A stretch of 64,000 nucleotides of DNA from Oscillospiraceae bacterium (GTDB taxonomy: Bacteria > Bacillota > Clostridia > Oscillospirales > Oscillospiraceae): assembly GCA_015067795.1 (NCBI GenBank), contig SVLU01000009.1, positions 1 to 64,000 on the forward strand. Reading direction: 5' to 3'. A program made the translations under genes and the position numbers. Shown piece by piece: positions 26,619-35,738 of the stretch. How positions within the stretch are numbered: position 1 is the first letter of the stretch; each line of letters begins with the position of its first letter. The notes below the pieces were generated by a model. It saw nothing but the letters and a program-made list of their open reading frames with translations, was not told where the DNA came from and searched no databases.

Positions 26619-28469
26619 GTGAATATTCTTGATAAAATTAATTCTCCGGCTGATGTGAAAGGTCTCGAAGAACGGGAATTGGAGACCTTGTGCGGAGAAA
26701 TACGAGAATTTTTAATTGAAAAGGTTTCTAAAACAGGTGGACATATAGCCTCTAATCTGGGTATTGTTGAGCTTACGGTTGCTATCCATCGTGTGTTTGA
26801 CACGTCCAAAGACCGCCTTGTTTTCGATGTGGGTCATCAGAGCTATGTACATAAGCTGCTGACCGGCAGAAAAGATGGTTTTGACCGCCTGCGTAAATTC
26901 GGCGGCATTTCCGGCTTTCCGAAGCCAACGGAGAGCGTTCACGATGCATTTGTTGCAGGTCATGCCTCCAACTCCATTTCCGTTGCGTTGGGAATGGCAA
27001 GAGCCGGAAGCAAAAACGGTGAGGACAGCAATATTATTGCCCTTATCGGTGACGGCTCTCTTACAGGCGGTATGGCGTACGAAGCCCTTGAGGATGCCGG
27101 CGAGTCCAATGAGCCCCTTATCGTTATTCTCAATGATAACGGTATGTCCATCGAGCAAAGTGTCGGCGGTGTTTCAAGGCACCTGTCCAGACTGCGTATC
27201 AGACCGGGTTATTATAATTTCAAGAAGCTGTACAGACGATGCGTATGTATGCTTCCTTTTGGTAAAAGGATTTACAAATTCTTCCATAAAATCAAGACCA
27301 ATATCAAGTGTACTCTCTTCCATTGCAGTATGTTTGAAGAGATGGGCTTTGAATATATTGGTCCTGTCAATGGTCACGATGTGAAGGACGTTACAACTGC
27401 CCTCAAGAGTGCAAAAGCTCTTAAGCGTCCTGTTATTGTCCATGTGATGACTCAGAAGGGCAAGGGCTGTGAATATGCGGAAAGAAATCCTGACCGCTAT
27501 CACGGCGTTTCAGGCTTTGATGCCAAAACCGGTGAAATCAAGAAGGGTGCTTTGCGTTTTTCAAATGTTTTCGGCGATAAAATGATCGAGCTTGCAAAAG
27601 AAGATCAGAGCATCGTTGCCATAACAGCCGCTATGGAAAGCGGCACAGGTCTTACGAATTTTGCGGCTGCATATCCCGACAGATTTTATGATACAGGTAT
27701 TACAGAAGGACACAGTGTGGCTATGTGTTCAGGCATGGCTGTCCGTGGCATGAAGCCTGTTTTTGCGGTATATTCCACATTTTTACAGAGAGCATACGAT
27801 ATGCTTATCCATGATGTTTCCCTCCCGAAGAGCCACGTTGTGTTTGGCGTTGACAGAGCGGGACTTGTGGGTGACGACGGCGAGACTCACCACGGTGTGT
27901 TTGATGTCGGTTATCTGGCATCTGTTCCGGGTATGACCATAATGTGCCCTGCAAGCTTCAGAGAGCTTGAGGATATGCTTGAGTATGCAGTAAAGGATTG
28001 CAGCGGTCCTGTTGCTGTAAGATACCCAAGAGGTACTGAGGGCAAATATAAGGATGGCGGTAAGACTGCATCTAAGGTGCTGTGCAGCGGTAAGGACATT
28101 ACTATTGTATCCTACGGTGTGAATATCAACGACTGTATGGAAGCGGCAGAGCTTCTTAAAAAGAAGGGCGTTTCAGCCGAGGTTATAAAGCTTGGTTGTA
28201 TAAAGCCTGTTGAATACAGAGATATCATCTCATCTGCTAAGAATACCGGCAGACTCCTGGTAGTTGAAGAATGTGCCGAAAGCGGCTGTGTTGGTGTCAG
28301 AATTGCCGCAAAGCTTACTGAAATTGGTATCGGCCTTAAAGGTTTCAAGCTTGCAAATCTGGGAGACGGTATAGTTACATCCGGTACAATCAGTGAGCTT
28401 AAAAAGCTTTGTGGTATCGATCATGAAAGCATTGCAAAGACGGCTATGGAGGTTGTGAAGCATGAGTAA
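26619..28469 (+). CDS. dxs: 1-deoxy-D-xylulose-5-phosphate synthase
   Basis: This 616-aa transketolase-like enzyme has the N-terminal DVGHQSYVHKLLTGR, thiamine-binding GDGSLTGGMAYEAL...LNDNGMSI, and C-terminal domain motifs (ITEGHSVAMCSGMA, AVRYPRG). It condenses pyruvate and glyceraldehyde-3-phosphate, the first step of the MEP isoprenoid pathway. It starts with GTG 4 nt after the OapA-like gene, which implies coupled translation. It overlaps the next gene by 8 nt. Confidence 0.96.
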   Translation: MNILDKINSPADVKGLEERELETLCGEIREFLIEKVSKTGGHIASNLGIVELTVAIHRVFDTSKDRLVFDVGHQSYVHKLLTGRKDGFDRLRKFGGISGFPKPTESVHDAFVAGHASNSISVALGMARAGSKNGEDSNIIALIGDGSLTGGMAYEALEDAGESNEPLIVILNDNGMSIEQSVGGVSRHLSRLRIRPGYYNFKKLYRRCVCMLPFGKRIYKFFHKIKTNIKCTLFHCSMFEEMGFEYIGPVNGHDVKDVTTALKSAKALKRPVIVHVMTQKGKGCEYAERNPDRYHGVSGFDAKTGEIKKGALRFSNVFGDKMIELAKEDQSIVAITAAMESGTGLTNFAAAYPDRFYDTGITEGHSVAMCSGMAVRGMKPVFAVYSTFLQRAYDMLIHDVSLPKSHVVFGVDRAGLVGDDGETHHGVFDVGYLASVPGMTIMCPASFRELEDMLEYAVKDCSGPVAVRYPRGTEGKYKDGGKTASKVLCSGKDITIVSYGVNINDCMEAAELLKKKGVSAEVIKLGCIKPVEYRDIISSAKNTGRLLVVEECAESGCVGVRIAAKLTEIGIGLKGFKLANLGDGIVTSGTISELKKLCGIDHESIAKTAMEVVKHE

Positions 28470-29259
28470 AACCCGCCTTGACTTGCTGCTCGTGGAGCGT
28501 GGTCTGTTTGAAAGCCGTGAGAAGGCAAAAGCTGCCATCATGGCGGGTACTGTCTTTGTGAACGGTCAGCGCAGTGACAAAGCAGGCATGACATACGATT
28601 CCGAATGTGAAATTGAAGTTCGTGGTGCTGCCAATGAATTTGTCAGCCGAGGCGGCTATAAACTGAAAAAGGCTCTTGCATATTTCGGCGTTCTGCCTGA
28701 GGGTAAGATTTGTCTTGACTGCGGTGCAAGCACCGGAGGCTTTACAGACTGTCTCCTTAAGAATGGTGCAGTTAAGGTCTATGCCATCGACGTTGGCTAC
28801 GGTCAGCTTGCATGGAGTCTCCGCACCGACCCGAGAGTGGTTTCCATGGAGCGTACAAATATCCGCTATGTAACAGAGGAGCAGGTTCCCGATAAAATAC
28901 AGCTTGCGGCTATTGACGTTTCATTTATAAGCCTTAAATTAGTCCTTCCTGTTCTCAGAAAGCTTCTTGCTGAGAACGGCGAGGTGGTTTGTCTGATAAA
29001 GCCTCAGTTTGAGGCAGGCAGAGAAAAGGTCGGCAAAAAGGGTGTTGTTAGGGACAAGGGAACTCACCTTGAGGTTTTGAATAATTTCATAGCATACAGC
29101 ACAGAGTGTGGCTTTTTTGTTGATGATATTACATTTTCTCCAATCAAAGGCCCTGAGGGAAATATTGAATACCTTGGTCATCTGGTATCGGCCGATACAG
29201 GTAAGGAGATAGATCCTTCTGCTGTGGTGACCGCGTCCCACCTGGAGCTTGATAAATAA
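28462..29259 (+). CDS. TlyA/YqxC family rRNA methyltransferase
   Basis: The 265-aa protein combines an N-terminal S4 RNA-binding domain (RLDLLLVERGLFESREKAKA) with an FtsJ-like Rossmann domain (DCGASTGGFTDCLL, AIDVSFISLKLVLP, IKPQFEAG). Mycobacterial TlyA methylates the 2'-O of C1409 (16S) and C1920 (23S). The Firmicute branch (YqxC) always sits next to dxs, as here. Its exact target in Clostridia is not established. Confidence 0.92.
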   Translation: MSKTRLDLLLVERGLFESREKAKAAIMAGTVFVNGQRSDKAGMTYDSECEIEVRGAANEFVSRGGYKLKKALAYFGVLPEGKICLDCGASTGGFTDCLLKNGAVKVYAIDVGYGQLAWSLRTDPRVVSMERTNIRYVTEEQVPDKIQLAAIDVSFISLKLVLPVLRKLLAENGEVVCLIKPQFEAGREKVGKKGVVRDKGTHLEVLNNFIAYSTECGFFVDDITFSPIKGPEGNIEYLGHLVSADTGKEIDPSAVVTASHLELDK

Positions 29260-30083
29260 TGAAAAAGATAGTTTTATACCCGAATTCAGAGCGTGACAGA
29301 GGTCTCAGGCAAAGCCGCAGGGTATTCAATATGCTTAATGCGGAAGAGGATATTGAAGCCGTGATGATAACTCCGCGCATGAACAGTAAGAGCATCAGAA
29401 ATGCCATAAACAGTGCCGATATGGTCGTCACCTTCGGCGGTGACGGCACTATCCTTCGTGCGGCAAGATATGCCGCAGAGCGTGGTGTACCTATTTTGGG
29501 GGTAAACACAGGCAACAAGGGCTTTATGGCAGAGCTTGAACGTGACAACATCGAGCTTGTGCTTGAAGCTGCGCGGGGCAAGTGCAGATACGAACAGCGT
29601 ATGATGCTTGACACCCGGGTCATTCGCGACGGTGAAACCGTGTACAGCGACTTCTCTCTTAATGACGTTGTTGTCAGCGGTAAGGCAAGACTTCTGCACC
29701 TGCGTATTTTAGGCGATGGCAGAGTGATCACCGAGCTTGCAGGTGACGGTGTTGTGGTTGCAACGCCCACAGGCTCAACTGCCTATTCTCTGGCGGCAGG
29801 CGGCCCGATCATGGAGCCTCTTGCGGAGAATATTATCGTGACGCCTATCTGTGCTTACGAGCTTTCCGCGAAATCCTTTGTCCTTGTACCTGAGAGGGTT
29901 GTGGAAATTCAGCTTACTGACGAGGACAACAGAAGTGCATATATCTCATCGGACGGCGAGGAGAGCTTTGACCTTGATGTTGGTGATATCATCAGAATTC
30001 GCAGGTCAGGTCATGTGACAAAGCTTATCCGCGTGACGGATACGAGCTTTTATGAAAAGGTTGCAAAAAAACTGAGAAAATAG
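29259..30083 (+). CDS. nadK: NAD kinase
   Basis: This 274-aa kinase has the GGDGT motif in FGGDGTILRAARY, the NTGNKGFMAEL loop and the TPTGSTAYSLAAGGPI motif of the NAD kinase family. It phosphorylates NAD to NADP using ATP or polyphosphate. The ATG shares one nucleotide with the preceding stop. nadK in this cluster is a Clostridial arrangement. Confidence 0.95.
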   Translation: MKKIVLYPNSERDRGLRQSRRVFNMLNAEEDIEAVMITPRMNSKSIRNAINSADMVVTFGGDGTILRAARYAAERGVPILGVNTGNKGFMAELERDNIELVLEAARGKCRYEQRMMLDTRVIRDGETVYSDFSLNDVVVSGKARLLHLRILGDGRVITELAGDGVVVATPTGSTAYSLAAGGPIMEPLAENIIVTPICAYELSAKSFVLVPERVVEIQLTDEDNRSAYISSDGEESFDLDVGDIIRIRRSGHVTKLIRVTDTSFYEKVAKKLRK

Positions 30084-30124
30084 CGATTCGTTCCCCATGC
30101 TGCAAAAAGAAATGGAGAATAATT

Positions 30125-30571
30125 ATGAAAGAATCAAGACAGAAACTCATACTTGATGCCATCGCAAAGGCTGATATAGAAACCCAAAATCAGCTTATTG
30201 ATGTTCTTAGAGATGCCGGAGTAAAGACCACACAGGCAACGATCTCCAGAGACATCAAGGAGCTGCATCTTGTCAAGGAACTGACCCCCTGGGGTGTTTA
30301 CCGCTATGTGGCAGGCACGGGCGAGGTAACAAACCACTCCGAAAGACTTCAGACCATATTCAAGGAGTGCGTTACAGGTATAGTTTGCGCTCAGAATATC
30401 GTGGTTATAAGAACTCTGCCGGGACTGGCTTCTGCGGCGTGTAGTGCTATTGACAATATGAACATCAAATCCCTTGCAGGTACTCTTGCCGGTGACGATA
30501 CTGCATTCCTTGCCATGTATGATAATGACAGTGCGGAAAGGGTTTGTGAAGAATTAGTTAGTTATTTATAA
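30125..30571 (+). CDS. argR: Arginine repressor
   Basis: The 148-aa ArgR/AhrC has an N-terminal winged helix (KTTQATISRDIKELHLVKE) and a C-terminal oligomerisation/arginine-binding domain containing the core GTLAGDDTAFL. It represses arginine synthesis genes and may activate catabolism as an arginine-bound hexamer. Position between the dxs cluster and recN is conserved across Firmicutes. RBS is AATGGAG. Confidence 0.95.
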   Translation: MKESRQKLILDAIAKADIETQNQLIDVLRDAGVKTTQATISRDIKELHLVKELTPWGVYRYVAGTGEVTNHSERLQTIFKECVTGIVCAQNIVVIRTLPGLASAACSAIDNMNIKSLAGTLAGDDTAFLAMYDNDSAERVCEELVSYL

Positions 30572-30595
30572 TATCCGTAGTTTTTGGAGGAAAAT

Positions 30596-32290
30596 ATGCT
30601 TCAGCTTTTGCATATTGAGAATATTGCCATAATTGAAAAAGCGGATATTGAATTTAAAGACGGCTTTAATGTCATGACAGGTGAGACGGGTGCAGGTAAG
30701 TCCATCGTTATCGACTCTCTTGGAGCGGTCTTAGGTCAGCGTGTGTCCAGAGAGCTTGTGAGAACAGGTGCGTCGGGTGCAGTCGTTACTGCTGTTTTCA
30801 CAGGGGAGCTTCCTGAAAAATGGTGTCAGGAAAACGACATTGAAATTGAGGACGAGCTGATTGTAACAAGAAAAATCTCAGCAGACGGAAAAAGCTCCTG
30901 CCGTGTGAATGGCAGCATTGTAACGGCTTCTCAGCTCAGGGAGCTGGGCGGTGAGCTTATGGATATTTTAGGACAAAACAGCGGTCAGAGGCTCCTTGAC
31001 GAGCGATACCACAGGGATTATCTTGACGGTTTTGGATGTCTGGAGCAGGAGCTGCTTGACTATAATGAGATATATACCGCATATCGCAAGGCTGAGAAAG
31101 AAGCCCGTGAGCTGGAAATGGACGAGGGCGAAAAGGAACGAATAATTGATTCCTTAAAGTATCAGATAGATGAATTGACATCAGCTAAAATAACAACAGG
31201 CGAGATGGACGAGCTTACTGTAAGACGTGACCTTCTCCGCAATGCGGGAAAGCTCACTGATGCCGTGAATACAGCCTATAACGCCCTTTACGGCGGCGAC
31301 AGCACCGATGGTGTAGTAACGCTTCTTGCTGATGCCGAGGGGTCGTTGTCATCAGCCTCCAGATTTACCGACACCCTTGAAGCGTTGGCCGGAAAGTTGA
31401 CTGAGCTTCGGTATATGGCTGAGGATGCGGCAGAGGAGCTTCGTAATTTCAAGGACGAGCTGAGCTTCTCCCCATGGGAGCTTGACGAGCTTGAAAGCCG
31501 TCTTGACCTGCTTAGGCGTTTATCCAGAAAATACGGGCCCTCCGAGGACGAAATGCTTGTCTATTTGGACAGTTGCAAAAATGAGCTGGATGCGATACAA
31601 TACTCCGGTGAGCGTTTAGCGGAGCTTCAGCTTCAGATGGTGCTGTTAAAGGAAAAGGCACAGAAGAAGGCATTGGAGCTTAGAGAAAAGCGGAGAGCGG
31701 CGGCACAGGTACTGGAAAAGCAGATCATGAACGAGCTTGGTCAGCTTTCCATGAAGGGCGTAAGATTTGTGATTGAATTTGAGCCCTGCGAGCTTACCTC
31801 CACAGGCTGTGATACGGTACGTTTCCTGATGTCAGCCAATGCCGGTGAAGAGCCGGGCAGGATAAACAAGATAGCCTCAGGCGGTGAGCTTGCAAGAGTA
31901 ATGCTTGCAATGAAGACCGTCCTTGCGGCAAAGGAAGCCGCTGAAACAATGGTATTTGACGAGATCGACACAGGTGTGTCAGGTATTGCGGCTCAGCGTG
32001 TGGGCGAAAAGCTCAGTGACCTTGCGATTTCAAAGCAGGTTATCTGCGTAACACATCTTCCGCAGATCGCTGCAATGGCAGATACTCATTTTGCTATTGA
32101 GAAGAACATAGCCGATGGCAGAACATATACAAGTATAACAGAGCTTGATACCGAAGGTGAACTTCGTGAGATTGCACGACTCACCGGCGGTGAAAATATA
32201 ACAAAAACAACACTTAATGCGGCTCGTGAGCAGCTTGAAGCGGCTCGCAGTCACAAAGAACATATAAGAAAAGAGAGAGGTTTACACTAA
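30596..32290 (+). CDS. recN: DNA repair protein RecN
   Basis: This 564-aa SMC-like ATPase has Walker [17 protein letters not shown] near residue 35, long central coiled coils, the signature [14 protein letters not shown] and Walker [12 protein letters not shown]. It is recruited early to DNA double-strand breaks. I chose the ATG at 30596 because the GGAGG at 30586-30590 would lie inside the coding region if the TTG at 30584 were used. The stop shares one nucleotide with tyrS. Confidence 0.95.
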   Translation: MLQLLHIENIAIIEKADIEFKDGFNVMTGETGAGKSIVIDSLGAVLGQRVSRELVRTGASGAVVTAVFTGELPEKWCQENDIEIEDELIVTRKISADGKSSCRVNGSIVTASQLRELGGELMDILGQNSGQRLLDERYHRDYLDGFGCLEQELLDYNEIYTAYRKAEKEARELEMDEGEKERIIDSLKYQIDELTSAKITTGEMDELTVRRDLLRNAGKLTDAVNTAYNALYGGDSTDGVVTLLADAEGSLSSASRFTDTLEALAGKLTELRYMAEDAAEELRNFKDELSFSPWELDELESRLDLLRRLSRKYGPSEDEMLVYLDSCKNELDAIQYSGERLAELQLQMVLLKEKAQKKALELREKRRAAAQVLEKQIMNELGQLSMKGVRFVIEFEPCELTSTGCDTVRFLMSANAGEEPGRINKIASGGELARVMLAMKTVLAAKEAAETMVFDEIDTGVSGIAAQRVGEKLSDLAISKQVICVTHLPQIAAMADTHFAIEKNIADGRTYTSITELDTEGELREIARLTGGENITKTTLNAAREQLEAARSHKEHIRKERGLH

Positions 32291-33519
32291 TGACACTTTA
32301 TGAAGAACTGAAGGCCAGAGGTCTTATTGCTCAGGTTACAGACGAAGAAGAAATCAAAGAGCTTATCAACAACGGTAAGGCAACTTTCTATATTGGCTTT
32401 GACCCAACTGCAGACAGCCTTCATGTAGGTCACTTCATGGCTCTTTGCATGATGAAGCGCCTTCAGATGGCAGGCAACAGACCAATCGCCCTTATCGGTG
32501 GCGGTACAGGTATGATCGGTGACCCATCCGGCAGAACAGACATGAGAAAGATGCTCACCGTCGAGGACATTCAGCACAACTGCGAATGCTTTAAGAAGCA
32601 GATGTCCAAGTTCATCGACTTCTCCGACGGCAAGGCTCTTATGGTAAACAACGCAGACTGGCTTCTTGACCTGAACTACGTTGAAATGCTCCGTGATGTA
32701 GGTGCCTGCTTCTCCGTTAACAGAATGCTTGCTGCTGAGTGCTACAAGCAGAGAATGGAAAAGGGTCTGTCCTTCCTGGAATTTAACTACATGATCATGC
32801 AGAGCTACGACTTCTATGCTCTTTATAAGGAATACGGCTGCCAGATCCAGTTCGGCGGTGATGACCAGTGGAGCAATATGCTTGGCGGTACTGAGCTTAT
32901 CAGAAAGAAGCTGGGCAAGGACGCTTACGCCATGACCATCACACTTCTTCTCAACTCCGAAGGCAAGAAGATGGGCAAGACCCAGTCCGGTGCTGTATGG
33001 CTCTCTCCTGAAAAGACCTCTCCATACGATTTCTATCAGTACTGGCGTAATGTTGGCGATGCTGACGTTATGAAGTGCCTGAAGATGCTGACCTTCCTCC
33101 CTCTGGAACAGATCCTTGAAATGGAAAAGTGGGAAGGTACTTCCAGAATTAACGAAGCCAAGGAGATCCTTGCTTTCGAGCTTACAAAGCTTGTTCACTC
33201 CGAAGAAGAAGCAACCAAGGCTCAGAACACAGCAAGAGCCCTCTTCGGTGCAGGCGGCATGGACGTTGCAAATATGCCAACATGGGAAGCATCTGCTGAT
33301 GATCTTACCGACGGTTCTATCGACATTCTCACCATCCTCCAGAAGTCCGGTCTTTGCCCAAGTAAGAGCGAAGCAAGACGTGCTGTTCAGCAGGGCGGCG
33401 TTGAAGTTGACGGCAATAAGGTAACCGAATTTGCGGTAAGCTTTAATGCGGAAGCTCTTACCAATGGTATCACCGTAAGACGTGGTAAGAAGAATTACAG
33501 AAGAATTGTACTTAAGTAA
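32290..33519 (+). CDS. tyrS: Tyrosyl-tRNA synthetase
   Basis: The 409-aa class I synthetase has the HIGH-type motif HVGH in DSLHVGHF, the KMSKS-type motif KMGKT, tyrosine-pocket residues in the [10 protein letters not shown] stretch and a C-terminal S4 domain ([19 protein letters not shown]). It charges tRNA-Tyr. No T-box leader is possible because it starts within the recN stop codon. In many Firmicutes spoIVB follows recN; here tyrS takes that place. Confidence 0.96.
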   Translation: MTLYEELKARGLIAQVTDEEEIKELINNGKATFYIGFDPTADSLHVGHFMALCMMKRLQMAGNRPIALIGGGTGMIGDPSGRTDMRKMLTVEDIQHNCECFKKQMSKFIDFSDGKALMVNNADWLLDLNYVEMLRDVGACFSVNRMLAAECYKQRMEKGLSFLEFNYMIMQSYDFYALYKEYGCQIQFGGDDQWSNMLGGTELIRKKLGKDAYAMTITLLLNSEGKKMGKTQSGAVWLSPEKTSPYDFYQYWRNVGDADVMKCLKMLTFLPLEQILEMEKWEGTSRINEAKEILAFELTKLVHSEEEATKAQNTARALFGAGGMDVANMPTWEASADDLTDGSIDILTILQKSGLCPSKSEARRAVQQGGVEVDGNKVTEFAVSFNAEALTNGITVRRGKKNYRRIVLK

Positions 33520-33539
33520 GCTTTGAAAGGAAACATCTG

Positions 33540-34355
33540 ATGTTTGATACACAATCCGGTATGGCACTAATCCTTGCAACCGTTGCGGGTCTTGCTACAC
33601 TTGTTGGTGCAGCTATCGTACTTATCACCAATAAGCGTAATAATTTAATGCTGACTCTGGCTTTAGGTTTGGCGTCAGGCGTAATGCTTAGTGCGGCTTT
33701 TATGGACATGATGCCTGAGAGTGAAGAGTACTTCTCCGCATGGGGCAGCGAAGCTATGGGCATTCTCATGAGTGTAGTGTTCGCTATTGTGGGTGTACTT
33801 TTGGCTGTGTGTGCCGATAAGGCTATTCCGGACGGCTGTCATTGCCATGAAGAGCATCACCACCATGACCACCATGGTGACAGAAAAGACCATTGTGCAG
33901 GTGACATTTCAAGGGTTGGTATCATGACCATGATTGCAATCAGTCTCCATAACCTGCCCGAGGGTATTGCACTTTACTTTGCCGGTCATCACGATATGAC
34001 CCTTGGTATCGTCCTTGCCATTGCCGTTGCACTTCATAATATTCCATGCGGCATTACCATTGCGGCACCGATTTACTATTCAACCGGCAATAAGAAGCGT
34101 GCATTCCTCTTTGCGCTTGTTCCAAGCCTGGTTCAGCCTCTGAGTGCGCTGCTTGCAAGTCTGGTGCTTAAGAATGTAATGACTGATTTCGTGATGGGTA
34201 TGATGTTTGCTATTGTGGCAGGTATTCTCCTGTTCCTGGCAATCGTTGAGCTTTACCCTATGGCAAGAAGCTATGGCCACGCCAAGGCAGGTACAATTGC
34301 TCTGTTTGTGGGTATTTTCATTATGCCTCTTACCCATATGTTGCAACATCATTAA
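33540..34355 (+). CDS. ZIP family metal transporter
   Basis: This 271-aa protein has eight predicted helices and a histidine-rich cytoplasmic loop (HCHEEHHHHDHHGD at ~residues 100-113) before helix IV, typical of ZIP (ZupT-like) importers of Zn2+ and related divalent ions. The helix IV metal site reads HNLPEGIA as expected. The helix V site reads HNIPCG where the family usually has HNIPEG, so a Cys replaces the metal-binding Glu. This may shift metal preference. It follows tyrS after 20 nt and precedes a terminator. Confidence 0.9.
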   Translation: MFDTQSGMALILATVAGLATLVGAAIVLITNKRNNLMLTLALGLASGVMLSAAFMDMMPESEEYFSAWGSEAMGILMSVVFAIVGVLLAVCADKAIPDGCHCHEEHHHHDHHGDRKDHCAGDISRVGIMTMIAISLHNLPEGIALYFAGHHDMTLGIVLAIAVALHNIPCGITIAAPIYYSTGNKKRAFLFALVPSLVQPLSALLASLVLKNVMTDFVMGMMFAIVAGILLFLAIVELYPMARSYGHAKAGTIALFVGIFIMPLTHMLQHH

Positions 34356-34365
34356 GAATCTTAAT

Positions 34366-34392
34366 GCGGCAAAGGTCAATGATCTTTGCCGC
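34366..34392 (+). terminator. Hairpin after the ZIP gene
   Basis: GCGGCAAAG and CTTTGCCGC form a perfect 9-bp stem with a 9-nt loop. The following AAGCTATAA lacks a good T-tract, so termination may be inefficient. Confidence 0.55.
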
Positions 34393-34416
34393 AAGCTATA
34401 ATGAACCTATTAAATT

Positions 34417-34507
34417 GTCATTGCGAGCCGATTTTATATCGGCGTGGCAATCTTTTCCTTGTCTAAAATATAAGATTCCCACGTCGCTACGCTCCTCGGA
34501 ATGACAT
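34417..34507. repeat. Intergenic repeat (GTCATTGCGAG...GGAATGACA type)
   Basis: GTCATTGCGAGCCGATTTTA at the left and TCCCACGTCGCTACGCTCCT plus CGGAATGAC at the right form a ~90-nt unit with outer TGTCATT/AATGACA ends. The same modules are at 3382-3572 and 51998-52125. It lies just upstream of the first U32 gene. Confidence 0.85.
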
Positions 34508-34532
34508 GGAATTATAAAGGTGGAAAACTACT

Positions 34533-35738
34533 ATGAAAGAATTATTAGCTCCTGCGGGAGATATGGAATGTGTAGAAGCGGCGATGCGCTATGGTGCTGA
34601 CGCTATCTATTTAGGTGGTCCTCAGATGCAGCTTCGTGCCGATAAAGCAGGCTTTGATATGCAGGGACTTACGAAAGCTCTTGAGCTTGTCCATTCCTAT
34701 GGCAAGAAGGCTTATGTTACCGTCAACTGCTTTGCTAAAAACAGTGAAATTGAATCCGTTTCTGATTATGCAAGACAGCTTCATGAAATCGGTGTTGATG
34801 CCGCTATCGTATCTGATATCGGTGTTCTCGCGGCTGTTAAGCGTGCTGTTCCTGATTTGGAGGTACATATCAGCACACAGGCAAACTGTCAGAACTATTC
34901 CGCAGCACGTGTTTACTATGACATGGGTGCATCCCGAGTTGTTCTTGGCCGTGAGATGACATTGGATGAGATTGCCGAGCTTCGAGCAAAAACTCCGAAA
35001 GACCTTACTATTGAAGCCTTTGTTCACGGTGCTATGTGTATGTCCTATTCAGGCAGATGCCTCATAAGTTCCTATCTCAATAACAGAAGCGGCAATCGTG
35101 GCGAATGTACTCAGCCCTGCCGATGGAAGTATTACCTTGTGGAAGAAAAGCGTCCGGGTGTTTATCTTCCTGTTATCGAGGATGAAGCCGGTACTGCTGT
35201 CCTCAGCTCTCATGATATGTGCTGCATCGACTTTATTGATAAGATTGCGGAAGCCGGCGTTGAGAGCTTCAAAATTGAAGGCAGAATGAAGACTGCTTAC
35301 TATGTGGCAACAGTAGTTAATGCCTACCGCCGCCGTCTTGACGGTACTTCCACAGCCGAATACTGCCGTGAGGAGCTTGAATGTGTGACCCACAGACCAT
35401 ATTCCACAGGTTTCTACTACGGATATGAGAAGAAAAATCCGAATAATCACGGTGAATATATTAGAAACTGCACCTTTGTAGGTACAGTCCTTGAAAGCGG
35501 TGACGGTTATCTCACCGTTCAGCAGAGAAATAACTTTAAGGTCGGTCAGACCTTAGAACTGCTTACACCGGGTAGAGAAGCTTACAGCTTTACTCTTAGC
35601 GAAATAATCGACGAAAACGGTGAAAAATTAGAAGCCGCACCGCACCCGATGATGAAGGTAAAGATACCATGTGGTATTGATGCTAACCCAGGTGACATTT
35701 TACGTCGTAAAGAAAGTGGATTCTATGAACAGAATTGA
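34533..35738 (+). CDS. U32 family protein (TrhP/YrrN-YrrO-like)
   Basis: The 401-aa protein starts MKELLAPAGDMECVEAAMRYGADAIYLGG and has a Cys-rich SGRCLISSYLNNRSGNRGECTQPCRW stretch and the U32 signature FKIEGRMKTAYYVATVVNAYRR. U32 proteins carry a [4Fe-4S] cluster on conserved cysteines. TrhP members use it to hydroxylate U34 of certain tRNAs with prephenate, which is the likely role here. Paired U32 genes (yrrN-yrrO) occur in Bacillus. It overlaps the next U32 gene by 14 nt. Confidence 0.88.
   Translation: MKELLAPAGDMECVEAAMRYGADAIYLGGPQMQLRADKAGFDMQGLTKALELVHSYGKKAYVTVNCFAKNSEIESVSDYARQLHEIGVDAAIVSDIGVLAAVKRAVPDLEVHISTQANCQNYSAARVYYDMGASRVVLGREMTLDEIAELRAKTPKDLTIEAFVHGAMCMSYSGRCLISSYLNNRSGNRGECTQPCRWKYYLVEEKRPGVYLPVIEDEAGTAVLSSHDMCCIDFIDKIAEAGVESFKIEGRMKTAYYVATVVNAYRRRLDGTSTAEYCREELECVTHRPYSTGFYYGYEKKNPNNHGEYIRNCTFVGTVLESGDGYLTVQQRNNFKVGQTLELLTPGREAYSFTLSEIIDENGEKLEAAPHPMMKVKIPCGIDANPGDILRRKESGFYEQN

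Noticed and set aside
32287..33579. Minus-strand open frame of 430 codons opposite tyrS
   Set aside because: It is a shadow of tyrS caused by codon bias; tyrS has all its catalytic motifs.
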